Shown one piece after another: positions 1 to 6,982 of a stretch of 19,717 nt of DNA. The translations under genes and the position numbers were made by a program. The stretch is taken from positions 1 through 19,717 of the forward strand of contig CALVER010000008.1 in assembly GCA_944326625.1 (NCBI GenBank), written 5' to 3'. A model generated the notes under the pieces. It was not told the origin of the DNA, did not search any database, and was given only the letters and a program-made list of their open reading frames with translations. Origin of the DNA: Candidatus Gastranaerophilales bacterium. Its GTDB lineage: Bacteria > Cyanobacteriota > Vampirovibrionia > Gastranaerophilales > Gastranaerophilaceae. Within the stretch, counting starts at the first letter, position 1. Each line of letters begins with the position of its first letter.

Positions 1-40
1 AAAAACAGGAAATATTATTAATAAATTAGGTTTTATGTTC

Positions 41-68
41 TTGACTAAGTTGTAAATTATAGGATAAT
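41..68 (+). promoter_or_regulatory. Promoter of the XRE regulator gene, predicted leaderless
   Basis: A -35 box TTGACT (41-46) and a -10 box GATAAT (63-68) are separated by 16 nt. The -10 box ends 6 nt before the ATG at 75, so the expected transcription start falls on the start codon itself. The only purine-rich stretch (AGGA, 61-64) lies inside the -10 region and would not be in the transcript. This is inferred from sequence matching alone. Confidence 0.6.
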
Positions 69-74
69 TAATTT

Positions 75-293
75 ATGAAAGACAATAAAGAATTTATTAT
101 TAAGCTTGGCAATAGAATAAAGACCTTGAGAACATCAAGGAAATTAACGCTTGAAGCTTTTTGTTATTTAAACGGTCTGGAGCCGTCAACGATTATGAGA
201 ATTGAAAAAGCGCAGACTACGGCTAAAATTACAACGTTGCTGAAAATTGCTCAAGGTTTTGATTTGCCGCTTTTGGAGTTATTGGATTTTTAG
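75..293 (+). CDS. Small XRE/Cro-C1-family helix-turn-helix regulator (72 aa)
   Basis: This is a single-domain DNA-binding protein of the XRE (lambda Cro/C1) type. Residues about 10-68 form the five-helix HTH_3 fold: the G-RI-LR start of helix 1, LTLEAFCYLNG as helix 2, PSTIMRIEKAQ as recognition helix 3, then TLLKIAQGFDLPLLELL, the standard 'ltkia-aL-v-l-eLl' ending. There is no additional sensory, dimerisation or peptidase domain, so it is a minimal repressor or an antitoxin-like regulator; no toxin gene lies next to it. The ATG is positioned 6 nt after a -10 box, so the mRNA is probably leaderless. prmC follows after 40 nt with its own promoter-like element. Target genes cannot be deduced from the window. 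Confidence 0.85.
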   Translation: MKDNKEFIIKLGNRIKTLRTSRKLTLEAFCYLNGLEPSTIMRIEKAQTTAKITTLLKIAQGFDLPLLELLDF

Positions 294-318
294 TAATATT
301 CAAAATAACTTATTTTAG

Positions 319-327
319 TGTTATAAA
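319..327 (+). promoter_or_regulatory. Extended -10 promoter of prmC, predicted leaderless
   Basis: An extended -10 element TG-T-TATAAA (319-327) ends 6 nt before the prmC ATG at 334. A weak -35 candidate TTCAAA lies at 299-304 with 17-nt spacing. No Shine-Dalgarno-like purine stretch precedes the ATG, which again predicts transcription starting at the start codon. Confidence 0.55.
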
Positions 328-333
328 TAGATT

Positions 334-1167
334 ATGACTATTCAGGAGATTGTAAAAATTTTGACCGATGCGGGGATTGAGCCTAATGAGGCGAATGTTG
401 AGGTTAAAATGCTTATTGAGCATTTTGCGGGATTTGGCGTAAAAGATATTCTTATGGGTAAAAAGCTTGACTCTAAAAAACTTGAACTCGTTAAAGAAAA
501 AGTTGAATTACGTGCCCGAACACGTCAGCCTGTTCAGCATATCATAGGATTTGCGGATTTTATGGGGGAAAAATTTATTGTTAATAAAAATGTTTTAATC
601 CCCCGTGATGAAACGGAAATTCTTGTCAGAAAAGCGGTTGAAATTATTAATCAAAATAATTTTAAAACGGCGCTTGATGTCGGAACAGGCACGGGCTGTA
701 TTGCCTGTATGATTGCTAAACTTACAGATTGTCAGGTAATCGGGCTTGATATATCCAATGAGGCTTTGAATACTGCGCTTGATAACGCGTCAAGATTAAA
801 TCTTTTTAACAAGGCGATTTTTAGAAAGTCTGATATTTTTTCTAATGTAAAACCCGGTGAAAGCTTTGATATAATTGTTTCTAACCCGCCGTATATTCCG
901 CCTTGCGAAAAAAATAATATCCAGCCTGAGGTTAAATTTGACCCGGAAATGGCACTTTTTACCGAAGATGCAAAAGGTCTGGAATTTTATGAAAAAATTA
1001 CAAAAAATGCGCCTGAAATTTTGAATAAAGGCGGATATTTGCTTTTTGAACTCGGTATAGGCCAGGCTCAAGATGTCCGAAAAATTATGGAATATGCCGG
1101 ATTTAGCCAGATAGAAATTATTAAAGATCTTGCAGATATTGACCGTGTAATTGCGGGCAGAATTTAA
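334..1167 (+). CDS. prmC: Peptide chain release factor N5-glutamine methyltransferase PrmC (HemK)
   Basis: PrmC methylates the glutamine of the GGQ motif in release factors RF1 and RF2 using S-adenosylmethionine, which raises peptide-release efficiency; it acts in the cytoplasm. The 277-residue length is normal for the family. Visible landmarks in order are the N-terminal helical substrate-binding domain (about 1-80), LIPRDETE (88-95), the SAM-binding loop LDVGTGTGCI (114-122 region), an acidic ribose-binding position in GLDIS (about 137-141) and the catalytic SNPPYIP (183-189) containing the NPPY motif typical of glutamine/adenine N-methyltransferases. RF1 (prfA) is often adjacent in other bacteria but is not seen here. 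The stop codon overlaps the stop of the convergent histidine kinase gene. Function is confident from the motifs. Confidence 0.95.
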   Translation: MTIQEIVKILTDAGIEPNEANVEVKMLIEHFAGFGVKDILMGKKLDSKKLELVKEKVELRARTRQPVQHIIGFADFMGEKFIVNKNVLIPRDETEILVRKAVEIINQNNFKTALDVGTGTGCIACMIAKLTDCQVIGLDISNEALNTALDNASRLNLFNKAIFRKSDIFSNVKPGESFDIIVSNPPYIPPCEKNNIQPEVKFDPEMALFTEDAKGLEFYEKITKNAPEILNKGGYLLFELGIGQAQDVRKIMEYAGFSQIEIIKDLADIDRVIAGRI

Positions 1168-1943
1168 ACACAATTTTCATAATAGAATTTTCCGATGGCT
1201 TCTTTCGGGATTTCAAAACCCAGAATATTTTTTTGGCTTATATAACTTTCGGCAATTATTCTGCCATGGTGTTTTTCAATTATTTTGTTTACAAGAAACA
1301 GCCCGATACCCGTTCCAATTTTATCGTACTTTTCAGTATGATAACTGTGAAATTGAAATCTTTTTTTCATTTGTTCAGGGGTGATATAGCCGCTGTGGCT
1401 TTCAAATTTTACTGAAAAATTGTTGTTATTTTCTTTTAAATAGATTTTTATTATAGAATTTCTGAAAGCTGAGTTTACGGAATTATAGAAAATAGTTTGG
1501 ATTACTTTTGTCAAACGGATTGTATCGCCTGCAACAATCGGAGTTTTTATCTCCGGTATAATTACGACTTTTAAATTATTTTCTTTTAAATATGTTTTTG
1601 TTTTGCTTATGGTTTTTTCTATAATCTGCATTATGTTGAAGTGTGAATAATTCAATTCGGTCTCTTCCAGATCAAATTTGTATGTTGAAATCAGTGTTGC
1701 AACCATTGTATACATATAATTGCATGATTCAAGCGTTAAATTAAGCATTTCGGATTGTTCCCCGTTTAAATTTCCGAACTTGCCTTCAATCATCATATCT
1801 AACATTCGTATTTGCGCCAGAATAGGGGTTTTCAGATCGTGAGTTAATATTTCTATAAAGCTTTTTTTTAATTCTTCCAAGTCGGTGTTATTAATTATTT
1901 CGGTGCAAAAATTAGCACATTTGCTATGTGTATCTTTAAACAT
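1164..1943 (-). CDS. Orphan soluble sensor histidine kinase with degenerate G1 box (259 aa)
   Basis: The protein has a HisKA dimerisation helix with the H-box THDLKTP (phospho-acceptor His35), followed by an HATPase_c domain: N-box around IFYNSVNSAF (Asn154/157) and a clear G2 box GTGIGLFLVNKI (211-221 region). The G1 box, normally DxGxG, reads ESHSGYI (181-187), so the aspartate that contacts the adenine of ATP appears replaced. There are no transmembrane segments and no obvious sensor domain in the roughly 30 residues before the H-box, so it is a short cytoplasmic kinase. No response regulator is adjacent, so its partner is unknown. The start is supported by AAGGCGG about 5 nt upstream of the ATG. 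It overlaps prmC tail-to-tail by 4 nt. Either ATP binding tolerates the change, or it is a weak kinase, phosphatase or scaffold. Confidence 0.8.
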   Translation of the reverse strand: MFKDTHSKCANFCTEIINNTDLEELKKSFIEILTHDLKTPILAQIRMLDMMIEGKFGNLNGEQSEMLNLTLESCNYMYTMVATLISTYKFDLEETELNYSHFNIMQIIEKTISKTKTYLKENNLKVVIIPEIKTPIVAGDTIRLTKVIQTIFYNSVNSAFRNSIIKIYLKENNNNFSVKFESHSGYITPEQMKKRFQFHSYHTEKYDKIGTGIGLFLVNKIIEKHHGRIIAESYISQKNILGFEIPKEAIGKFYYENCV

Positions 1944-2052
1944 AAATCCGCCTTTCTGAAAGTAAATTTATTTTATCCCGCTATTTGGCGAAACTGTATT
2001 GCCCGATTGGATATAAATATATTTGGTATTGAGATTTTTTTTTCTTTGTATA

Positions 2053-2061
2053 TGCTATTAT
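2053..2061 (+). promoter_or_regulatory. Extended -10 promoter of the phosphopantetheinyl transferase gene, predicted leaderless
   Basis: TGC followed by TATTAT (2056-2061) forms an extended -10 element ending 6 nt before a GTG at 2068. The predicted transcription start coincides with this GTG. A longer in-frame reading from TTG 2023 would place its start codon upstream of the transcript, so the promoter position decides the start. Confidence 0.55.
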
Positions 2062-2067
2062 AGTTTT

Positions 2068-2598
2068 GTGAAAGTTTTTTATATTGATACTAATGAATAT
2101 TTCATAAATCCGGATGTGTTAAAAAATTATGCAGACAGAAAATTTCTTTCCGAAGAAAAAGAAAAGCAGCATTGTTTTGGAAGATTTTTGGTAAAGACTG
2201 CAGCAAAGGAATTTTTTAAGCTTGATGATACCGAAATTGAAACTGTGAATAAAAAACCGCGATTTAAAAAGAACGGACTGCAGTTTAGTATATCGCATTC
2301 GCATAATATTGTGCTTGCTGCATTTGATGTTAATCCAATAGGTGCGGATGTTGAATTTATGAAAGAGAGGAATTTCAAAGAGATTTTTGACAGATATAAT
2401 TATAAAGGTGAAAACATTTCAAAAGAGCTTTTTTATAAATTTTGGACGGAATATGAAGCGGGAATTAAGCTCCAAGGTTCTGCCAAGACAAAAGTAACTT
2501 TTTCTTTAGAAGATAATTTTATGGTAACGGTTGCCGGTAATTTTGATGAAGATTATGAAATTTACGAACTTTCACAAAACGGTTTTAATTGTGTCTGA
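2068..2598 (+). CDS. 4'-phosphopantetheinyl transferase, Sfp/AcpT superfamily (176 aa, GTG start)
   Basis: This enzyme family transfers the 4'-phosphopantetheine arm of coenzyme A to a serine of acyl, peptidyl or aryl carrier proteins. The visible signatures are FSISHSHN (73-80, CoA-binding SxSH region), IGADVE (91-96) with the Mg-binding acidic pair Asp94 and Glu96, and FWTEYEAGIKLQG (125-137), which is the W-x-x-K-E-A-x-x-K motif. In that motif the first lysine is tyrosine (Tyr129), while Glu130 and Lys134 are kept. The GTG start at 2068 is preferred over TTG 2023 because the upstream extension (hydrophobic LRFFFLCICYYS) lies over the predicted promoter and the family normally begins near a VKVFYI-like strand. 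No carrier protein, PKS or NRPS gene is in the window, so the substrate (fatty-acid ACP or another carrier) is unknown. It overlaps the radical SAM gene tail-to-tail by 14 nt. Confidence 0.85.
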   Translation: MKVFYIDTNEYFINPDVLKNYADRKFLSEEKEKQHCFGRFLVKTAAKEFFKLDDTEIETVNKKPRFKKNGLQFSISHSHNIVLAAFDVNPIGADVEFMKERNFKEIFDRYNYKGENISKELFYKFWTEYEAGIKLQGSAKTKVTFSLEDNFMVTVAGNFDEDYEIYELSQNGFNCV

Positions 2599-3388
2599 AA
2601 TCTATTTTATATTTCAGTTTGCGTTTTTTACAATATTGCATAATATTATGTTTTAGGAAAAACCAGTATTCTCTGTTTTTTTCCACATAAATTTCACGAT
2701 ATTTTTCGTAATATTCCGGATAACTGTATTGAATAAAGTTTAATATTGTTGTTTTATATGGTTGTCTTAAATTAAGATTTTCAAACCAGTATTCGTCAAC
2801 AAATCCCTTTGCTTTTTTTACTATTTCTTCAAAATCCGTAATATACGGGAAAATTGGTGAAACACAGAGTATTGTATAAATACCTTCATCGTGTAATTTT
2901 TTCAAAGCTTCAAATCTTTTTTCAATAGGCGAAGTATTTTCGCAGTTTTTAACAAAATTTTCATCCAGAGTGTTGATAGAAATTGATACTTTGGCATTCA
3001 TATCTTTTAATATATCAATGTCTCTTAAAACCAGATCTGATCGGGTACAAACCGTTAGATTACAGCCGATTTCATGTAGTCTTTCAAGAATTTGACGTGT
3101 GTTTTTGTATTCTTTTTCAATCGGGTTGTAAGGATCTGTAACGGTTCCCATTAATATATTACGGTCTTTGACTGCTCTGTTTGTTCTTACAACACCGTCC
3201 CAGCGTTTTATATCAATAAATTCGCCCCAATTTTCTTCGGCATGGTTTGTAAATTGCTGCATAAAGCAGGCGTAACAATATAAACATCCGCTTGCACAGC
3301 CTATATAAGGATTAATTACATAGCTGTATCCTTTGAATGATGTTTTTGAAAAAATATTGCCTACCGGTATTTCTTTAATTTCTAGCAT
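2585..3388 (-). CDS. Radical SAM protein of the spore-photoproduct-lyase-like (SplB/COG1533) group
   Basis: This is a 267-residue radical S-adenosylmethionine enzyme. NPYIGCASGCLYCYA contains the cluster motif C31-x3-C35-x2-C38, which ligates the [4Fe-4S] cluster used to cleave SAM. The following layout (MGTVTDPYNPIEKEY, then 'TRQILERLHEIG', 'LTVCTRSDLVLRDIDIL' and 'VSISINTLDENF') is that of the SplB-like COG1533 proteins related to Rv2578c. Members are widespread, and for most the reaction is unknown; true spore photoproduct lyases carry an additional conserved cysteine and occur in spore formers, so I do not assign DNA repair here. It has its own near-consensus promoter placed so that the mRNA would be leaderless. 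Catalytic class is sure, substrate is unknown. Confidence 0.85.
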   Translation of the reverse strand: MLEIKEIPVGNIFSKTSFKGYSYVINPYIGCASGCLYCYACFMQQFTNHAEENWGEFIDIKRWDGVVRTNRAVKDRNILMGTVTDPYNPIEKEYKNTRQILERLHEIGCNLTVCTRSDLVLRDIDILKDMNAKVSISINTLDENFVKNCENTSPIEKRFEALKKLHDEGIYTILCVSPIFPYITDFEEIVKKAKGFVDEYWFENLNLRQPYKTTILNFIQYSYPEYYEKYREIYVEKNREYWFFLKHNIMQYCKKRKLKYKIDFRHN

Positions 3389-3394
3389 ATTATT

Positions 3395-3423
3395 ATTATA
3401 GTTGTATATTTGTTTTTTGTCTA
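3395..3423 (-). promoter_or_regulatory. Strong promoter of the radical SAM gene, predicted leaderless
   Basis: On the minus strand TAGACA (3423-3418) and a perfect TATAAT (3400-3395) are separated by 17 nt. Six bases then lead to the ATG at 3388, so transcription should start on the start codon. The rest of the 120-base gap up to the end of galE is very A/T-rich with no hairpin or gene that I can support. Confidence 0.7.
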
Positions 3424-3508
3424 CCTCTAAATATTATAATATATTTAAGCATAAATAATATTATAATTAAAGTATAGTTCATAAAAATTAATGTATAAAC
3501 TTCTAAAT

Positions 3509-4498
3509 TTATTTTTTAAATCCTTCAGGGTTATTTTTGTGCCATTTCCACGCAGAAGCTATAATATCTTCCGGATTTCCATAAACAGGTTTCCAGCCTA
3601 ATATTTGTTCAGCTTTTTTATTGGAAGCAATTAATTGAGCCGGATCACCGAATCTTCTCGGACAAATTACGGAAGGAATCGGGTGGCCTGTGACTTTTCT
3701 GGCTGTTTCAATTATTTCTTTTACGCTGAAACCGACACCGTTTCCGAGGTTAAATATATCGCTTTTTCCTGTTTTTTTAAGATATTCAATTGCAAGAATA
3801 TGTGCTTGAGCCAAATCCGTTACATGGATATAGTCTCTGATGCATGTGCCGTCTTTTGTTTCATAATCATCTCCGAAAATTTTAATATTTTCTCTTTTAT
3901 TATTCGGCACCTGTAATATAAGCGGTATCAGGTGTGTTTCAGGATTATGGTCTTCACCTATTTTGCCGCTTTTGTGAGCACCTGCGGCATTAAAATACCT
4001 CAATGAGACGAATTTAATATTATGAGCTTCAGAGACCCATTTAAACATTTTTTCCATTGAGAGTTTTGTTTCGCCGTATGTATTTATGGGTTCTGTTTTA
4101 TCCGTTTCTTTTATGGGAATATTTTCAGGCTCGCCGTAAGTTGCGGCTGTGGATGAAAAAATTATTTTGTCAATATTATTTTCAACCATTGATTTTAAAA
4201 GAATCATAGTGCCGTACAAATTGTTGTCGTAATATTTTAAGGGATCGGTCATGCTTTCAGCAACAAGGGAATTCGCCGCAAAATGAATTACCGCATCAAT
4301 CTTTTCTTTTTTAAAAACATTATCAAGGAATTCTTTATCCCTGATGTCGCCTTGATAAAATTTTGCATCGGGATGAATTGCATCTAAATGACCTGTTTGA
4401 AGATTGTCTATAACAACTGTTTCCTGCCCCTGTTCTATTAATTCATAAACCGTATGTGAGCCAATATAACCTGCTCCGCCTAAAACTAAAACTGCCAT
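3509..4498 (-). CDS. galE: UDP-glucose 4-epimerase GalE
   Basis: GalE interconverts UDP-glucose and UDP-galactose (Leloir pathway and supply of galactosyl residues for surface polysaccharide) in the cytoplasm with tightly bound NAD. The 329-residue extended short-chain dehydrogenase shows the NAD-binding GGAGYIG (7-13), Asp31 following the second strand, FAANSLVAESMTDPLKYYDNN typical of GalE, the catalytic Ser/Thr region FSSTAATYG (114-122) and the Y141-x3-K145 pair in TYGETK, followed by RYFNAAGAH and the nucleotide-sugar-binding C-terminal part. It starts 8 nt after the nitroreductase stop with an AAGGA Shine-Dalgarno that overlaps that stop, so the two are co-transcribed. No lone glycan cluster is nearby, so it is probably a housekeeping copy. 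Confidence 0.93.
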   Translation of the reverse strand: MAVLVLGGAGYIGSHTVYELIEQGQETVVIDNLQTGHLDAIHPDAKFYQGDIRDKEFLDNVFKKEKIDAVIHFAANSLVAESMTDPLKYYDNNLYGTMILLKSMVENNIDKIIFSSTAATYGEPENIPIKETDKTEPINTYGETKLSMEKMFKWVSEAHNIKFVSLRYFNAAGAHKSGKIGEDHNPETHLIPLILQVPNNKRENIKIFGDDYETKDGTCIRDYIHVTDLAQAHILAIEYLKKTGKSDIFNLGNGVGFSVKEIIETARKVTGHPIPSVICPRRFGDPAQLIASNKKAEQILGWKPVYGNPEDIIASAWKWHKNNPEGFKK

Positions 4499-4506
4499 AA
4501 TTTTCC

Positions 4507-5379
4507 TTATTTATTATTTACCATTAATCTTTTAATTTTTTCAACAAAAGACATTTTTCTGCTTCCTTTTTTAACCGAAATTATCGTAAACGGTTCCGGC
4601 TGCGGTGCTCTGTGGTATGTTATGTCTTTTGGGCCGAAAAGCATTACGTAGGATAATTTATACTTTTCCGGAATTTCAAGCTGTTTGCAAAGCTCCGGCA
4701 TGAATCTCAAAACACCGTATGCAAGTCCGCACCAGCATGTTGCAATTCCTAAACTCTGTGCATAAAGCTCAAAGTAGCTTAATGCAATAATCGGGTCTAC
4801 ATCTTTGCACGGGGCATCAACAGGTGATGATACAACAACCATGTGCGGTGCACCGCGAAATATTACGTCATCCCCTTTTAATATAGCATTTTTATACCTT
4901 GCAAACTTTTTTAACGCCCCGTTGATTCCGGGTTTTGATATTATTTCAATGAGTTTTTTGTTTGTGTATTCTCTGAAATCATTCATTACGTCAACATCAT
5001 CAATGAAAGAAAAGTGTAACCTGTGGTTATTTACCCCTGTAGGAACCCAGTTGAGCATATTTTTTAATTTTTCCATAACTTCAGGCGGTAAATTTTCGGA
5101 TTTGTAACGTCTGTAACTGCGTCTGTTTTTAATCAAATTAAGAATTTCATCAGGATTGTATTGTTGAACAGCGTCAGATTCTTCGGGATTTTTACCGAAA
5201 ATTGATAAAGCGCCCGTCGGACAAACTGTCAGACAATGCTGGCAGCCTATACATCTTTTTTCTCCGTTTTCTGCTGTTTTCGGAATATTATTTTCGTCAA
5301 ATTCCAGTGCTTTTGAAAAACAGTCGTTAATACATTGTCCGCAGTGAATACATTTGCTTTCATCAATTTTTAAATTCAT
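4507..5379 (-). CDS. Ferredoxin-nitroreductase fusion protein (290 aa)
   Basis: The protein combines a bacterial two-[4Fe-4S] ferredoxin domain with an FMN-dependent nitroreductase-family domain. The first cluster motif is C10-x2-C13-x2-C16-x3-C20, the second C43-x2-C46-x2-C49-x3-C53. The nitroreductase part starts near residue 80 (IKNRRSYRRY, the FMN-phosphate-binding arginine cluster) and includes WVPTGVNNH and GIATCWCGLAYG. Such fusions, common in anaerobes, can pass electrons from a low-potential donor to an FMN-bound substrate; the physiological substrate is unknown and the classic nitro-compound activity need not be the role. The start is fixed by AAAGGAG 5 nt before the ATG, and a near-consensus promoter lies just upstream. 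It is the first gene of a two-gene operon with galE. Confidence 0.9.
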   Translation of the reverse strand: MNLKIDESKCIHCGQCINDCFSKALEFDENNIPKTAENGEKRCIGCQHCLTVCPTGALSIFGKNPEESDAVQQYNPDEILNLIKNRRSYRRYKSENLPPEVMEKLKNMLNWVPTGVNNHRLHFSFIDDVDVMNDFREYTNKKLIEIISKPGINGALKKFARYKNAILKGDDVIFRGAPHMVVVSSPVDAPCKDVDPIIALSYFELYAQSLGIATCWCGLAYGVLRFMPELCKQLEIPEKYKLSYVMLFGPKDITYHRAPQPEPFTIISVKKGSRKMSFVEKIKRLMVNNK

Positions 5380-5398
5380 ACAAACTCCTTTTTCTCAA

Positions 5399-5427
5399 AT
5401 TATAAAAGCTAAATGAATTTTATGCAA
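5399..5427 (-). promoter_or_regulatory. Promoter of the nitroreductase-galE operon
   Basis: Minus-strand TTGCAT (5427-5422) and a perfect TATAAT (5404-5399) are separated by 17 nt. The predicted start is near 5392, leaving a roughly 13-nt leader that contains the AAAGGAG ribosome-binding site. This contrasts with the leaderless promoters elsewhere in the window. Confidence 0.7.
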
Positions 5428-5429
5428 GA

Positions 5430-6980
5430 CTAATTTTCACGGCGGCTTTTAATATTAACTTTTAAAGCAAAAGCATAAGGTATTAAGATAAATGCGAGAA
5501 GTGCAAAAAGTTCAAATACATCAACAAAAGCCATTAATCTTGACTGCTGTACGAGTTGTTTGTAGAAAAAGCCGTTTGCTTTGTGTTGTGCAAAAACACT
5601 TGATGCGGAAGACATAAAAGTGTTAACCATAGCCGCAAACTTATGCTGGAAAACAAGGTTAAAGTTAGAAAGATGTCTTACAAGATAAACCTGATGCATC
5701 TGAGAATGTCTGGCAACAAGGGTGGATGACATGGAAATTACAAATGCTGTTGCAACACATTTGCATAAGCTGTGTAAACTTGCTCCGTTTGATAATTCGG
5801 ATTTCGGTAACGTTCCCAGAACAAGCGATGATACAGGAATAAATACAAGAATTACGCCAATCCCCATAATAATATTAGGTATGGCAATATAAGTGAATGA
5901 AACCGATAAATTCAGGTTCATAAACATTATTGTTGAAAGTCCCAAGAAGAAAAATCCTGATGAGATTAAAAATCTGTTATCTACAATATTCATTAACGGG
6001 CCTATGATAAGAAGCATTATAACGCAGGAAATTACACGCGGAGCCAGAGAAAAACCGCTAAGCATTGCAGTATATCCCATCATGTTTTGCAAGAATTGCG
6101 GCAGCAAAAGAATTGTAACGTAAATAATAACGTTTACGGACGACCCCAAAAGCGTTCCGATAAAGAAATTTTTATCTTTAAAGATTCTTAAATTTATTAA
6201 AGCATGCTTGCATTCAAGTTCCCATACAATGAAAAATGCCATTGCGCAGGCTGAAATTCCGGCGAGCCATGAAATCCATGCGCAGTCAAACCAGTTGTAT
6301 TGCTGCCCCTTATCAAGCACAACCTGCATTGTTAAAAGCCAGACAACAAGTGATATCATACCCGGGAAATCTATTTTTTCGATTTTTTTTCTTATTTCCA
6401 GCTCAGGAATATTACAATGCACCAGAATTACCGAAATTATCCCTATCGGTATGTTAATATAATAAATCCATTGCCAGGCGGAATTATCCACAATAAACCC
6501 GCCGAATGACGGCCCTAAAATTGAAAAAACCATAACTGCAAGTCCGAATAATGACATTGCAAGCCCTCTTTTTTCAAAAGGAAAACTCTCAAGCAAAATC
6601 GCCTGTGAAATAGGCATCATAGGGCCTCCGCCTATCCCTTGTATTAATCGTCCCAGAACCATAAAATTCAAATTCGGCGCAACCGCGCAAATTAATGAAC
6701 CGACCGTAAAAATGGAGATAAAGACTTTTAAAAAGTTTTTGCGTCCCATAAAGTTTTCAAGCCAGCCGGTCATCAGAATAAGACAGGCGTTTGCAATCAT
6801 ATAGGAGGTGATAACCCAGTTGGCTTCATCAATAGTTGAGCCGAAATATCCTGCAATATGGGGGATTGCAACGTTTGTGGCAGATGTCGCAAGCATTGCA
6901 AATGCAGTCGGCACAAGAATTGAAATTGAGATGAGCCATAACGGGGCTTTTTGGGGTGTTTTTATTACTTCATCTGTCAT
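5430..6980 (-). CDS. emrB: EmrB/QacA-type (DHA2) multidrug efflux transporter
   Basis: This 516-residue inner-membrane protein is a major-facilitator transporter of the 14-helix DHA2 family, which exports drugs or other hydrophobic compounds using the proton gradient. Near the N-terminus the sequence TSATNVAIPHIAGYFGSTIDEANWVITSYMIANA is typical of EmrB helix 1-2. Family motifs seen are GRLIQGIGGGPMMP (about 109-122) and the antiporter motif C, GPSFGGFI (about 156-163), followed by WQWIYYINIPIG. Hydrophobic segments run throughout, and the tail SRREN is cytosolic. It begins 2 nt after the emrA stop with no close Shine-Dalgarno, indicating translational coupling to emrA. With the periplasmic adaptor EmrA and the divergent TolC-family gene it can form a complete tripartite pump. 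Substrates cannot be read from the sequence. Confidence 0.92.
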   Translation of the reverse strand: MTDEVIKTPQKAPLWLISISILVPTAFAMLATSATNVAIPHIAGYFGSTIDEANWVITSYMIANACLILMTGWLENFMGRKNFLKVFISIFTVGSLICAVAPNLNFMVLGRLIQGIGGGPMMPISQAILLESFPFEKRGLAMSLFGLAVMVFSILGPSFGGFIVDNSAWQWIYYINIPIGIISVILVHCNIPELEIRKKIEKIDFPGMISLVVWLLTMQVVLDKGQQYNWFDCAWISWLAGISACAMAFFIVWELECKHALINLRIFKDKNFFIGTLLGSSVNVIIYVTILLLPQFLQNMMGYTAMLSGFSLAPRVISCVIMLLIIGPLMNIVDNRFLISSGFFFLGLSTIMFMNLNLSVSFTYIAIPNIIMGIGVILVFIPVSSLVLGTLPKSELSNGASLHSLCKCVATAFVISMSSTLVARHSQMHQVYLVRHLSNFNLVFQHKFAAMVNTFMSSASSVFAQHKANGFFYKQLVQQSRLMAFVDVFELFALLAFILIPYAFALKVNIKSRREN

Positions 6981-6982
6981 TA

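Noticed and set aside
75..293. Type II toxin-antitoxin pair headed by the XRE gene
   Set aside because: The neighbouring gene is prmC with its own promoter-like element; no toxin-like frame is present on either strand.
796..1173. Reverse-strand open frame across prmC
   Set aside because: It is antisense to a gene with clear motifs and has a low-complexity, Phe/Asn/Arg-rich composition typical of a shadow frame.
2023..2067. N-terminal extension of the PPTase from a TTG start
   Set aside because: It encodes a hydrophobic stretch atypical of the family, has no Shine-Dalgarno, and covers the extended -10 promoter that points to the GTG at 2068.
2585..3388. Assignment as true spore photoproduct lyase
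   Set aside because: Only the general SplB-like layout and radical SAM cluster motif are visible; the organism appears Gram-negative and non-sporulating, so the substrate is left open.
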